Shown one piece after another: positions 51,496 to 59,382 of a stretch of 60,675 nucleotides of DNA. Within the stretch, counting starts at the first letter, position 1. Every line of letters begins with the position of its first letter. This stretch comes from an uncultured Eubacteriales bacterium (GTDB lineage: Bacteria > Bacillota > Clostridia > Oscillospirales > Oscillospiraceae): NCBI GenBank assembly GCA_900546515.1, contig URDG01000013.1:1-60675 (forward strand). Direction: 5' to 3'. A program made the translations under genes and the position numbers. The notes under the pieces are model-generated. The model did no database searches, was not told where the DNA came from, and saw nothing but the letters and a program-made list of their open reading frames with translations.

Positions 51496-53039
51496 ACCGC
51501 TTCACCCTCCTCGTCCGCGCGCTTGGCACCGGCCATGTAAAGGCCGAGCTCCTGCACTGTGATTTTCTTCGGGTCAAATTCTCCGACGATCTTGCCCTCG
51601 TACATAACAAGGATGCGGTCGGACAGGCTCATAACCTCATCCAGCTCAAGGCTGACAAGCAGGATGGCCTTGCCCTTGTCGCGCTCGGAGACAAGCTGGC
51701 TGTGTATGTACTCGATTGCGCCGACGTCAAGGCCGCGGGTCGGCTGGACGGCGACGATAAGGGGCTTGTCGCGGTCGATCTCGCGGGCGATGATGGCTTT
51801 TTGCTGGTTGCCGCCGGACATGCTGCGCGCGACGGTGACCGCGCCCTGACCGGAGCGGACGTCGAACTTATCGATAAGCTCATCAGCGTACTCGCGCACG
51901 GCGGCGTTGTTTATGAAGCCGGCCTTTTCAAACTGCGGCTCCTGAAAGCGCTGGAGGACCATGTTCTGCTCCAGCGTAAAGTCGAGCACGAGGCCGTATT
52001 TATGGCGATCCTCAGGGATGTGCGACATGTTTTTGCCTCGGTGGGCGATGGAAGTATGGGTGATGTCCTCGCCACAGAGCGTGACCTTGCCGCCGGAGGA
52101 CTTATCAAGCCCGGTAAGGCCGTATATAAGCTCGGACTGGCCGTTGCCGTCGATACCGGCGACGCAGACGATCTCGCCCTTGCGCACGGAGAAGCTGACA
52201 TCGTCCACAGCGTTGCGCTTGTGAATGCGGGAGGGCACGCTGAAATGCTCGACAAGGAGGACTTCGTCCGTGGGCTTTGCCTCGTCTTTCACGACCTCGA
52301 GCTGGACGGGACGGCCGACCATCATGTTCGACAGCTCCTGCTTGTTGGTCTCGCTGGTGTTGACGGTGCCGACATACTTGCCTTTGCGCAGGACGGTGAC
52401 GCGGTCGGAGACCTCCATAATCTCATTGAGCTTGTGGGAGATGAAGAGGATGCTCTTGCCCTCCTTAGCAAACTCGCGCATGGTGGCCATAAGCTCGTCT
52501 ATCTCCTGCGGGGTGAGGACGGCGGTAGGCTCGTCAAAAATCAGTATCTCGTTATCGCGGTAGAGCATTTTGAGGATCTCAACACGCTGCTGCATGCCGA
52601 CAGTGATGTCCTCGACCTTTGCGTCGAGGTCGACATGCAGACCATATTTCTCGCTCAGCGCCTGTACCTTGGCGCGTGCTTCCTTCTTCTGGATGAAGCC
52701 GAGTTTCGTCGTCTCCGCGCCGAGGATGATGTTATCAAGGACTGTGAATACCTCGACTAGCTTGAAGTGCTGGTGTACCATGCCGATCTTAAGCGCGGTC
52801 GCGTCGTTGGGGTCGTTTATCTCGACCTTCACGCCGTTCTTGCGTATCTCGCCCGCCTCCGGCTGGTACAGACCGAAGAGAACGCTCATGAGAGTGGACT
52901 TGCCTGCGCCGTTTTCACCGAGCAACGCGTGAATCTCACCCTTTTTGAGCTGTAGGGTAATGTCGTCATTGGCTTTTATACCGGGGAATTCCTTGGTAAT
53001 ATGCAACATTTCTATTACATATTCCGGGGATTTTTCCAT
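51492..53039 (-). CDS. BMP-type nucleoside ABC transporter ATPase
   Basis: Double ABC ATPase of 515 aa, YufO/NupO-like. First domain: Walker A GENGAGKST, GMVHQHFKLVEVF, signature-like VGMQQR, Walker B ILIFDEPTAVLTPQE. Second domain: degenerate Walker A GIDGNGQSE, signature MSGGNQQKA and IVAVQPTRGLDVGA. It is the complete counterpart of the truncated gene at the left edge. Follows its lipoprotein gene after a terminator-like hairpin. Confidence 0.95.
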   Translation of the reverse strand: MEKSPEYVIEMLHITKEFPGIKANDDITLQLKKGEIHALLGENGAGKSTLMSVLFGLYQPEAGEIRKNGVKVEINDPNDATALKIGMVHQHFKLVEVFTVLDNIILGAETTKLGFIQKKEARAKVQALSEKYGLHVDLDAKVEDITVGMQQRVEILKMLYRDNEILIFDEPTAVLTPQEIDELMATMREFAKEGKSILFISHKLNEIMEVSDRVTVLRKGKYVGTVNTSETNKQELSNMMVGRPVQLEVVKDEAKPTDEVLLVEHFSVPSRIHKRNAVDDVSFSVRKGEIVCVAGIDGNGQSELIYGLTGLDKSSGGKVTLCGEDITHTSIAHRGKNMSHIPEDRHKYGLVLDFTLEQNMVLQRFQEPQFEKAGFINNAAVREYADELIDKFDVRSGQGAVTVARSMSGGNQQKAIIAREIDRDKPLIVAVQPTRGLDVGAIEYIHSQLVSERDKGKAILLVSLELDEVMSLSDRILVMYEGKIVGEFDPKKITVQELGLYMAGAKRADEEGEAV

Positions 53040-53143
53040 TCTGCCACCTGCTTTCCTGTTATCATCGTGTCCGTATAAAAAACGTCTATTTTATATTATA
53101 ACGTCAATAAGAGCAAATTGCAAGAAATTACCCCAAAAAGTGC

Positions 53144-53174
53144 AAAAAAGAAGAGGGCATATGCCCTCTTCTTT
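53144..53174 (-). terminator. Intrinsic terminator after second BMP lipoprotein
   Basis: Perfect 14+14 palindrome (53161-53174 with 53147-53160) followed on the minus strand by TTTTTT-rich sequence. As in the first BMP locus it lies between lipoprotein and ATPase genes. Confidence 0.9.
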
Positions 53175-53190
53175 AGTGCTTAGTATGTAA

Positions 53191-54387
53191 TCAGATGATG
53201 TTGAGAGTGAGGTTGCTCCAATCCTGCTCGAGGTTTGCCTCATAGTCAGCATCAATGGTGAGCTCGCCGGAAGCGACCTTCTGGAACAGGTCTTCGTACT
53301 CTTCAACAGTGTAGTTGGTCATACTCCAAGTTGCGGTGGGCAGACCGACTGCGTTCTCATTGACGCCCAGAGAGGTGGCCTTGCCGCCGATCTCGGACCA
53401 AGTGCCGTCATAGACCTTTGCGATAGCCCACTTGGTAGCGTCTGCAAGACCCTTCATAGCGGAGGTGACAACAGTGTCAGACTCAAAGGACTGGTCAACG
53501 TCAACACCGACAACAGCTGCATCGTTAGCGGAAGCGGCTGCTGCAACGGACTGGAACATGGAACCGCCGCAGGCGAAGATGATCTCGGTGCCGGTCTCAT
53601 ACCAGCCGGAAGCCATTGCCTGGAGTTCCTGAGAAGCAGAGAAAGATGCGCCGTACTCCCAAGAGTAGTTGACTTCGACATTGACGCCCATCTCAGCAGC
53701 TGCTGCATTTGCGCCCTCGACGAAGCCGTAGCCGTAACGGCAGCATGCCGGGTTGGTGCCGCCACCGCCGCCGGTGAAGCCGAGCTTGGTGTAGCCTTCC
53801 TTAACAACAGCGTAACCGGCGAAGTAGCCGCACTGCTCTTCCTTGAAGGCGATGCCTGCGATGTTGTCAAGACCGTCAAATGCCCAGCCGTCGATGAAGA
53901 TGAAGTCAACATCGGTGAACTCAGCAGCAGCCTTTGCAAGAGCGTTGCCCTGCATGAAGCCTGCGCAGACAACGACCTTTGCGCCGCCGTCAACAGCTGC
54001 CTTCATTGCATCGTAACGGTCGTCATCAGTTGCCTGATCGCCGTTTGCGGGCTGATAGTACTTGTAGCTCAGGCCGTTCTCGGCAGCGTAGAGCTTAACG
54101 CCGTCGAAAGTGCCCTGGTTGAAGGACTTGTCCTTCAACTGGCCGACGTCGGTGACGAAAGCGAGCTCATACTTACCGTCTTCGGAAGTCATGTTGTCGT
54201 CGATATCGTCAGCGGAAAGGGCAGCGGGAGCCTCAGTAGCGGGGGCTTCGGTAGCCTCTTCTGCGGGAGCCTCAGCTGCTGCATCGGCAGCGGGAGCCTC
54301 GGTCGCTACGGGAGCAGCGGACTGGCCGCAGGCGCACAGCGCAAAGACCATGCACAGTGCGAGAACAAGTGCGAGAATCTTTTTCAT
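53191..54387 (-). CDS. BMP-family nucleoside-binding lipoprotein
   Basis: Solute-binding lipoprotein of 398 aa. Signal peptide MKKILALVLALCMVFALCAC with lipobox Cys near residue 20, then an Ala/Glu/Pro/Thr repeat linker to about residue 58. Binding domain motifs: ELAFVTDVGQLKDKSFNQGT near residue 74, GYAVVKEGYTKLGFTGGGGG and VVGVDVDQS. Codon use is strongly biased to C/T-ending highly expressed codons. Its operon also has two permeases and ATPase; deoD lies just upstream, supporting nucleoside uptake. Confidence 0.95.
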   Translation of the reverse strand: MKKILALVLALCMVFALCACGQSAAPVATEAPAADAAAEAPAEEATEAPATEAPAALSADDIDDNMTSEDGKYELAFVTDVGQLKDKSFNQGTFDGVKLYAAENGLSYKYYQPANGDQATDDDRYDAMKAAVDGGAKVVVCAGFMQGNALAKAAAEFTDVDFIFIDGWAFDGLDNIAGIAFKEEQCGYFAGYAVVKEGYTKLGFTGGGGGTNPACCRYGYGFVEGANAAAAEMGVNVEVNYSWEYGASFSASQELQAMASGWYETGTEIIFACGGSMFQSVAAAASANDAAVVGVDVDQSFESDTVVTSAMKGLADATKWAIAKVYDGTWSEIGGKATSLGVNENAVGLPTATWSMTNYTVEEYEDLFQKVASGELTIDADYEANLEQDWSNLTLNII

Positions 54388-54451
54388 GATTTTTCCTCCA
54401 TTAAATTTTTAGACGTTTGTCTTATGTATGGGCAGAGCCCGTACTGCTCAG

Positions 54452-54480
54452 ATTATAGCAGATGCTACCTGTCAAAGCAA
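54452..54480 (-). promoter_or_regulatory. BMP transporter operon promoter
   Basis: Minus strand TTGCTT (54475-54480), 17-nt spacer, TATAAT (54452-54457). No purine aptamer is present in this leader. Confidence 0.65.
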
Positions 54481-54561
54481 GGGAAATCTGCTTCATACAG
54501 GCAAAAATTCAAAACTTTTTCACAGTCCGGCGCCCGGATGTGCACCCTGTTCGCACACAAG

Positions 54562-54599
54562 CGCAAACAAAAGAGCCCGGGACGTCATGCGTCCCGGGC
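54562..54599 (-). terminator. deoD terminator
   Basis: Perfect 10-bp stem (54590-54599 with 54575-54584), 5-nt loop, then TCTTTTGTTTG on the minus strand. Confidence 0.9.
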
Positions 54600-54625
54600 A
54601 GATCCTCAAAATGTGCCGGCAACTG

Positions 54626-55354
54626 TTACAGCTCCGCCATCTTGACCGCGGTGTCGAGCGCGATCTCCATCATCTGGCGGAAGGAGGTCTGACGCTCCTC
54701 GGCGGTGAGAGAGTCGCTGCGGTAGAGATGATCGGATATAGTGCAGATGCACAGCGCGCGCTTGCCGAGATATGCGGCGTTGGCATACAGCGATGCGGCC
54801 TCCATTTCAACCGCGAGCACGCCCATGTCGCGCCATTTGCCGTTCCTGTCGCATCCTGCCGGAGAATAGAAATTATCCGACGAGAGGATGTTGCCGACCT
54901 TGAGGTCAACGCCGTGCTCCTTTGCGGCCTCGACGCTTTTCGACAGAAGCGTGAAATCCGCTATCGGGGCAAAGGTGCCGCCGAGATCAAAGTTGCTTAT
55001 ATAAGAGGACGTGGTGCACGCGCCCTGACCGGCTACGATGTCCATGAGCTTCAGCTCATCCTGCAGCGCGCCGGCGGAGCCGATGCGGATGATATTGTCC
55101 ACATCATACTCGCTGAAAAGCTCCCAGCTGTAAATACCGATAGCCGGCATGCCCATGCCGGAGGCCATAACGGTCACGGGGACGCCCTTCCATGTGCCGG
55201 TATGTCCCTGCACGCCGCGCACGTTATTGACGAGCACCGGATCCGTCAGAAAATCCTCGGCAATGAATTTTGCACGCAGCGGGTCGCCGGGCATAAGCAC
55301 CGTCTTTGCGATCTCGCCCTTTTTTGCGTTTATATGAGGGGTTGGAATAGACAT
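54626..55354 (-). CDS. deoD: Purine nucleoside phosphorylase, DeoD type
   Basis: Hexameric phosphorylase splitting purine (deoxy)nucleosides into base and (deoxy)ribose 1-phosphate, 242 aa. Motifs: TPHINAKKGEIAKTVLMPGD with phosphate-binding Gly, ASGMGMPAIGIYSWEL, IIRIGSAGAL, VEMEAASLY with ribose-contacting Glu, and CTISDHL with the catalytic Asp. Divergent from udk through abutting promoters and upstream of a nucleoside importer. Confidence 0.97.
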   Translation of the reverse strand: MSIPTPHINAKKGEIAKTVLMPGDPLRAKFIAEDFLTDPVLVNNVRGVQGHTGTWKGVPVTVMASGMGMPAIGIYSWELFSEYDVDNIIRIGSAGALQDELKLMDIVAGQGACTTSSYISNFDLGGTFAPIADFTLLSKSVEAAKEHGVDLKVGNILSSDNFYSPAGCDRNGKWRDMGVLAVEMEAASLYANAAYLGKRALCICTISDHLYRSDSLTAEERQTSFRQMMEIALDTAVKMAEL

Positions 55355-55392
55355 GTGTTTTTCCTCCGTTCATCTGTTTTTTATTTGCTCAG

Positions 55393-55421
55393 ATTATATC
55401 GGAAAAAACCTAAAAAGTCAA
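55393..55421 (-). promoter_or_regulatory. deoD promoter
   Basis: Minus strand TTGACT (55416-55421), 17-nt spacer, TATAAT (55393-55398). Confidence 0.82.
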
Positions 55422-55422
55422 A

Positions 55423-55451
55423 TTGAAACGCAGCGCGATATGTGTTATTAT
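55423..55451 (+). promoter_or_regulatory. udk promoter, back-to-back with deoD
   Basis: TTGAAA (55423-55428), 17-nt spacer, TATTAT (55446-55451). Its -35 is one base away from the deoD -35. Confidence 0.75.
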
Positions 55452-55496
55452 TAGTCGGATAGGATCGAATACTCGAATACGGGAGGGCCTGAGCTT

Positions 55497-56114
55497 ATGA
55501 GCGACGTTATGATCGTCGGTATCGCCGGAGGCACCGGCAGCGGCAAAACCACCATCACAAGAAAGCTGATGCAGCGCTTTGCGGGGAACGTCTCCGTTAT
55601 AAACCACGACAACTATTACAAGGCTCACCACGACATGCCGTATGAGCAGCGCACCCGGCTCAACTACGACCACCCGGACGCTTTCGACACGGACATGCTG
55701 GTCGAGGCTCTGCGGGAGCTGAAGAAGGGCCATGCCGTAAAATGCCCGGTGTACGACTACTCCATCCACGACCGCACCGACAGGACCATCACCGTACAGC
55801 CGGCAAAGGTCATCATCGTCGAGGGCATACTTATTTTCCAGAGTCCCGAGCTCTGCGATCAGATGGACATCAAGATATATGTCGACACTGACGCCGACGT
55901 GCGCATACTCCGCCGCATCATCCGCGACGTGCGCGACCGCGGCCGCAGCCTTGACAGCGTGATAGACCAGTATCTCACCACCGTCAAGCCCATGCATGAG
56001 CAGTTCGTCGAGCCGTCGAAGCGGCGCGCGGACATAATAATCCCGGAGGGCGGGCACAATCAGGTCGCGCTCGAGATGGTGATGGAGCGCGTGCGCGCGC
56101 ATCTGGAGCGGTGA
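55497..56114 (+). CDS. udk: Uridine kinase
   Basis: Phosphorylates uridine and cytidine in pyrimidine salvage, 205 aa. Walker A GGTGSGKTT is near residue 10, followed by VINHDNYYKAHHDMPYEQR and NYDHPDAFDTDML, the uridine-binding region. C-terminal RRADIIIPEGGHNQVA is typical. Start ATG has GGAGGG upstream. It is followed by tdk 58 bp later. Confidence 0.96.
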   Translation: MSDVMIVGIAGGTGSGKTTITRKLMQRFAGNVSVINHDNYYKAHHDMPYEQRTRLNYDHPDAFDTDMLVEALRELKKGHAVKCPVYDYSIHDRTDRTITVQPAKVIIVEGILIFQSPELCDQMDIKIYVDTDADVRILRRIIRDVRDRGRSLDSVIDQYLTTVKPMHEQFVEPSKRRADIIIPEGGHNQVALEMVMERVRAHLER

Positions 56115-56172
56115 TTCGTTCCGCGCGGCCGGCGCCGGCGCGCGCGGTATATCGGACAGATAAGGAGACTTT

Positions 56173-56751
56173 ATGGCAAAACTGTACTTCAAATACGGCG
56201 CAATGGGCTCATCCAAGTCCGCGCAGGCGCTGATAACCAAATTCAACTATGAGGAGCTGGGCATGACCGTCTGGCTCATAAAGCCCAGCATCGACACCCG
56301 CGACGGCGCGGACATCGTAAAAAGCCGCATCGGCCTGCAGTGCCGCGCACAGATAATCACGCCCGAGCAGAACATCGTGGACGAGTACCACAGCGCCGGG
56401 AAGCACGACGTCATAATCGCCGACGAGGCGCAGTTTTTCACGCCCGAGCAGATCGGCCAGCTGCGCGCGCTTGTGGATGAGGAGGATCTTCCCGTGCTGT
56501 GCTTCGGCCTGCGCACGGATTTTCTGACGCATCTCTTTCCCGGCTCTCAGCGGCTCATGGAGCTGGCCGACTCTCTTACAGAGATCAAGACGGTGTGCGC
56601 CTGCGGCCGCAAGGCCACGGTAAACGCAAGGCTCGACGCCTCCGGCCGTATTCTCACGCAGGGCAGCCAGGTGTTCCTCGGCGGGAACGACAGCTATGTG
56701 GCGATGTGCCACAAGTGCTGGAAGGAGAAGATCAAGGCTCAGGGCGGCTGA
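56173..56751 (+). CDS. tdk: Thymidine kinase
   Basis: Type II thymidine kinase, 192 aa. P-loop YGAMGSSKSA near residue 9, Walker B IIADEAQFF with catalytic Glu, and the zinc-ribbon pair CACGRKA and CHKC. Forms a salvage operon with udk and ends at a strong terminator. Confidence 0.96.
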   Translation: MAKLYFKYGAMGSSKSAQALITKFNYEELGMTVWLIKPSIDTRDGADIVKSRIGLQCRAQIITPEQNIVDEYHSAGKHDVIIADEAQFFTPEQIGQLRALVDEEDLPVLCFGLRTDFLTHLFPGSQRLMELADSLTEIKTVCACGRKATVNARLDASGRILTQGSQVFLGGNDSYVAMCHKCWKEKIKAQGG

Positions 56752-56765
56752 CCGACTGTCCGCAT

Positions 56766-56802
56766 AAAAATCTGAACTTTCAAAAAAGTTCAGATTTTTT
56801 CT
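56766..56802 (+). terminator. udk-tdk terminator
   Basis: AAAATCTGAACTT/AAGTTCAGATTTT stem with short loop, then T-run to 56801. Confidence 0.92.
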
Positions 56803-56893
56803 TATTGGACGTGAAAGACACCCCTCCTGGGTTTTTTTCACCGTATCTTCCTTCCCGCAGCTTCTGCTGCATACGGGTTCTTTGACATGCTCC

Positions 56894-56926
56894 GCTCCCG
56901 CAGCCCAACGGCTGCGGGAGCTTTTT
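56894..56926 (+). terminator. Orphan terminator downstream of lysR
   Basis: Perfect 12-bp stem (56894-56905 with 56910-56921), loop CAAC, TTTTT on the plus strand. No rightward gene ends here; it may back up the tdk terminator or serve lysR in reverse. Confidence 0.7.
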
Positions 56927-56980
56927 CACTGCGAAAAAGCATATTCTCTCCCCGGCGGGGACGGAAATGGCGCGCAGCGC

Positions 56981-57907
56981 TCAGACGAGCGGCTTCACCG
57001 TCTCGCGGGCTATGCGCATGAATTCCGAGAGCATATTGAGCTGATAGTTTTTCTTCATATACGCAAAGCGTATCTGCTGGTCGGTGAGGTTCGGGAATTT
57101 CAGCACCAGCATATTTTCAAGCTGCCGGTCCGTCCGCAGCGCGTGCAGCAGCATGTCGGAGCAGAAGCACGCGCCGACGCTGCGCTCGCACAGCGCGAGC
57201 AGCGTGTCCAGACTGCTCGAATACGCTCTGACGCGCACCGAGAGCCCGGCGCGGCGCAGCGCCTCCATTGCGACGCGCCCCGCAATACTGCTCGAATCGT
57301 CCATGACGAACGGACAGTCGCGCAGGATGGCGAGATTCCCCTTTCTTATCTCCTCCCGGCAGCTCTCCGCGTCAATACCGCACTGATCCAGCAGCACCCG
57401 CGGAATGACCAGCGCGACGCCCTCGATGTAAAAATCCCTCAGCTCAAGCATCGGAACGGAGGCCGGGAAGTTTGATATGGCAATATCTATCTCTCCGTAA
57501 AGCGCGGCGCGGTGGAGCTTGTCGTTCGACTCCTCAATGAGCATTATGGAGACATTCGGATACTCCCGCTGAAAGGCGGTTATAACGTCCGGCATCAGCA
57601 CGCGGCTGCGCCCCACGGCGATGCCGACACGGATCTCTCCGCGCGCTTCATCAGCTATGCCCCACATCTCCTGCCGCAGCTCGCTGTACTCCTTCTGTAT
57701 CTTCTCGGAGCGGCGCAGGAACACGCGCCCCGCATAAGTCAGCTCCAGCGGGACGCGGCGCACCACAAGCTGCGTTCCGAACTCCTCCTCCAGTGCGGCA
57801 ATATGCGCGCTCAGCGACTGCTGAGTTATGTGCAGCGCCTCCGCCGCGCGGGTGAAGCTGCGCTCTCTTGCGAGTACGATGAAATACTCCGTTGACTGCA
57901 TGTTCAT
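56981..57907 (-). CDS. LysR-family transcriptional regulator
   Basis: LTTR of 308 aa: N-terminal winged helix-turn-helix (about 3-62; SFTRAAEALHITQQSLSAHI) and a periplasmic-binding-protein-like effector domain (about 92-300). Start 57907 has GGAG 10 nt upstream; ATG 57901 is the alternative. Divergent from a candidate small RNA, with overlapping promoters, so the LysR protein is a plausible regulator of it. Effector unknown. Confidence 0.92.
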   Translation of the reverse strand: MNMQSTEYFIVLARERSFTRAAEALHITQQSLSAHIAALEEEFGTQLVVRRVPLELTYAGRVFLRRSEKIQKEYSELRQEMWGIADEARGEIRVGIAVGRSRVLMPDVITAFQREYPNVSIMLIEESNDKLHRAALYGEIDIAISNFPASVPMLELRDFYIEGVALVIPRVLLDQCGIDAESCREEIRKGNLAILRDCPFVMDDSSSIAGRVAMEALRRAGLSVRVRAYSSSLDTLLALCERSVGACFCSDMLLHALRTDRQLENMLVLKFPNLTDQQIRFAYMKKNYQLNMLSEFMRIARETVKPLV

Positions 57908-57940
57908 GTGTGCTTGTCTCCAGTTACAGTTTTTAGCTGT

Positions 57941-57969
57941 ATTATATATTGATAATAACAGTTTTACAA
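57941..57969 (-). promoter_or_regulatory. lysR promoter
   Basis: Minus strand TTGTAA (57964-57969), 17-nt spacer, TATAAT (57941-57946). Its -35 overlaps the plus-strand promoter at 57963. Confidence 0.78.
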
Positions 57970-57991
57970 GCATAAGTTTAAGTATTATACT
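57963..57991 (+). promoter_or_regulatory. Promoter of candidate small RNA
   Basis: TTTACA (57963-57968), 17-nt spacer, TATACT (57986-57991). Start predicted near 57998. The two divergent -35 elements share 57964-57968. Confidence 0.7.
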
Positions 57992-57997
57992 TGCGGC

Positions 57998-58138
57998 GAA
58001 AGCAAAGGACAGCTTTCATGTTTTTTTGAATTCCATAAGGCGTCCGACCTCTCTCTACAGGACGCCGTCAGGCCGCCCAAGCCTGACATTCTCCTTAAAA
58101 AAGACCACAGCCCGCCTCCGCGGGCTGTGATCTTTTTT
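57998..58138 (+). ncRNA. Candidate ~140-nt structured regulatory RNA
   Basis: No ORF of useful size exists here; the only ATG (58018) stops after three codons. The predicted transcript contains four hairpins in series: GAAAGC/GCTTTC (57998-58017) followed by a U run, GGCGTCC/GGACGCC (58039-58066) with a CU-rich loop, GTCAGGC/GCCTGAC (58067-58087), and the terminator CACAGCCCGC/GCGGGCTGTG (58106-58129) with TCTTTTTT. Single-stranded parts CCTCTCTCT and TCTCCTT are complementary to Shine-Dalgarno sequences. Its promoter overlaps that of divergent lysR. Not a class I recognise. Confidence 0.6.
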
Positions 58139-58424
58139 GCGCCGTTCCCGGTTTACATGCAAACGAGTACAAAAGCGGGGTAAACGTTCACAATTTGTAT
58201 AAATAAAACAAAGCATTTTACATTTCTGCAACATATCTTTGCTTAAATCCGAAACATCTTTCTGTTATTCTATACCCGCAAGCAAGAGTTGAACTTTTTC
58301 ATTTTGTCCTCTTTCCATATAAGAACGAAGCGTCTGCCGGCGCTTCGTTTTTATTGTTTCCGGCCGCTTGCTTTTCCGCCGGCAATGGATTACAATGCTC
58401 GAAAAGGCTTCGGGAGGTAAAATA
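58139..58424 (+). other. AT-rich gap before glycosylase gene
   Basis: No gene seen. AT-rich from 58180 to 58300. A terminator-like hairpin lies at 58325-58354, only 70 bp before the next start, so a short leader transcript may exist; no aptamer is recognised and no convincing promoter was found. Confidence 0.4.
58325..58354 (+). terminator. Terminator-like hairpin upstream of glycosylase gene
   Basis: CGAAGCG/CGCTTCG stem (58326-58332 with 58341-58347), then TTTTTATT. Confidence 0.7.
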
Positions 58425-58967
58425 ATGGCGGAATACCGGCATATACAGCGCGAGTTCGGCCCGGTCTGGGACCCGGACTCCGAAATTCTCATTCTCGGCA
58501 GCTTTCCGTCCGTCAAATCCCGGGAGGCCGGCTTCTTTTACGGGCATCCGCAGAACCGTTTCTGGCCGCTTTTGGCAAAGGTGCTGGACAGTCCCATTCC
58601 GCAGAGCATCGAGGAAAAGAAGGCTCTGCTGCTTTCTCACCATGTCGCGCTATGGGACGTGCTCGATTCCTGCGACATCATCGGTTCGAGCGACAGCAGC
58701 ATCAGGAACGCCGTTCCCGTCGACATCATGGCCGTGCTGCGCTCCTCCGGCATACGCCGCATCTACTGCAACGGCGGCACGGCATACCGCCTTTTCATGA
58801 AATATCTTGCGCCCGTATGCGGGCTCAGCGCGGTCAGGCTCCCGTCGACAAGCCCCGCCAACGCCGCATGGCCGCTCGACCGGCTATACGGCGAGTGGAA
58901 GCAAATAGCATCAGAAGAAGCTTGGGCCGTTCCGCTCCCGCCGCAGGACAAAACCGTGTCCGTATGA
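58425..58967 (+). CDS. DNA-deoxyinosine glycosylase (UDG family 6)
   Basis: Base-excision repair enzyme that removes hypoxanthine from DNA, 180 aa. Uracil-glycosylase-fold motifs: LGSFPSVKSREAGFFYGHPQNRFW (motif 1, here with its GSFPS core and FYGHPQNRFW end) and LPSTSPANA (motif 2) near residue 138. The Asn in the PQN segment is the catalytic candidate of family 6. Start 58425 has GGAGG upstream. Ends at a bidirectional terminator. Confidence 0.92.
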   Translation: MAEYRHIQREFGPVWDPDSEILILGSFPSVKSREAGFFYGHPQNRFWPLLAKVLDSPIPQSIEEKKALLLSHHVALWDVLDSCDIIGSSDSSIRNAVPVDIMAVLRSSGIRRIYCNGGTAYRLFMKYLAPVCGLSAVRLPSTSPANAAWPLDRLYGEWKQIASEEAWAVPLPPQDKTVSV

Positions 58968-58996
58968 GCGTCCTTATAAATCGAAGATATTCTGAA

Positions 58997-59029
58997 AAAG
59001 CGCCGGAGGTATGTCTCTCCGGCGCTTTT
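58997..59029 (+). terminator. Bidirectional terminator
   Basis: Perfect 12-bp stem (58997-59008 with 59017-59028) flanked by A and T runs, between convergent glycosylase and TfoX-like genes. Confidence 0.92.
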
Positions 59030-59039
59030 CGTATTGCGG

Positions 59040-59360
59040 TCATGCTTTCCTCTTTTTCGGCTTCGGCATTGGGGTAAGTTCCATAAGCCGCGGCATGAGC
59101 TTTTCCAGCAGTTCTGTGTTCTCCACATCCAGCATATAGTGCTCCTTTGCGCCATCATACGGGAATCCGCGCGGCGCATCGCTCATCAATTCTGCGAGCT
59201 CCGGCAGCTCCTTTACAAAGGCGGTGTTGTCGCACACGCTCAGCACGGCTTTACCGTCGATATACACCATATACTCTCCGAACATCTTCCGGCTGCTCAC
59301 CGTGCCGAACGGCTCCATATGCTCGCAGACGAAATCCGCGTATTCTTTTGAAGTTGCCAT
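59040..59360 (-). CDS. TfoX N-terminal domain protein
   Basis: Protein of 106 aa consisting only of the TfoX/Sxy N-terminal domain (PF04993). KMFGEYMVYIDGKAVLSVCD is the conserved core and the C-terminus is Lys-rich. In gamma-proteobacteria TfoX promotes competence; stand-alone N-domains in Clostridia have no assigned role. It follows the XRE regulator gene by 22 bp, probably cotranscribed. Confidence 0.88.
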   Translation of the reverse strand: MATSKEYADFVCEHMEPFGTVSSRKMFGEYMVYIDGKAVLSVCDNTAFVKELPELAELMSDAPRGFPYDGAKEHYMLDVENTELLEKLMPRLMELTPMPKPKKRKA

Positions 59361-59382
59361 ACATTCTCCCTTTCTGACCGGT

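Noticed and set aside
54388..54625. Second purine riboswitch upstream of the other BMP lipoprotein
   Set aside because: The conserved GTTTCTACC and loop elements are absent; only a promoter and the deoD terminator are present.
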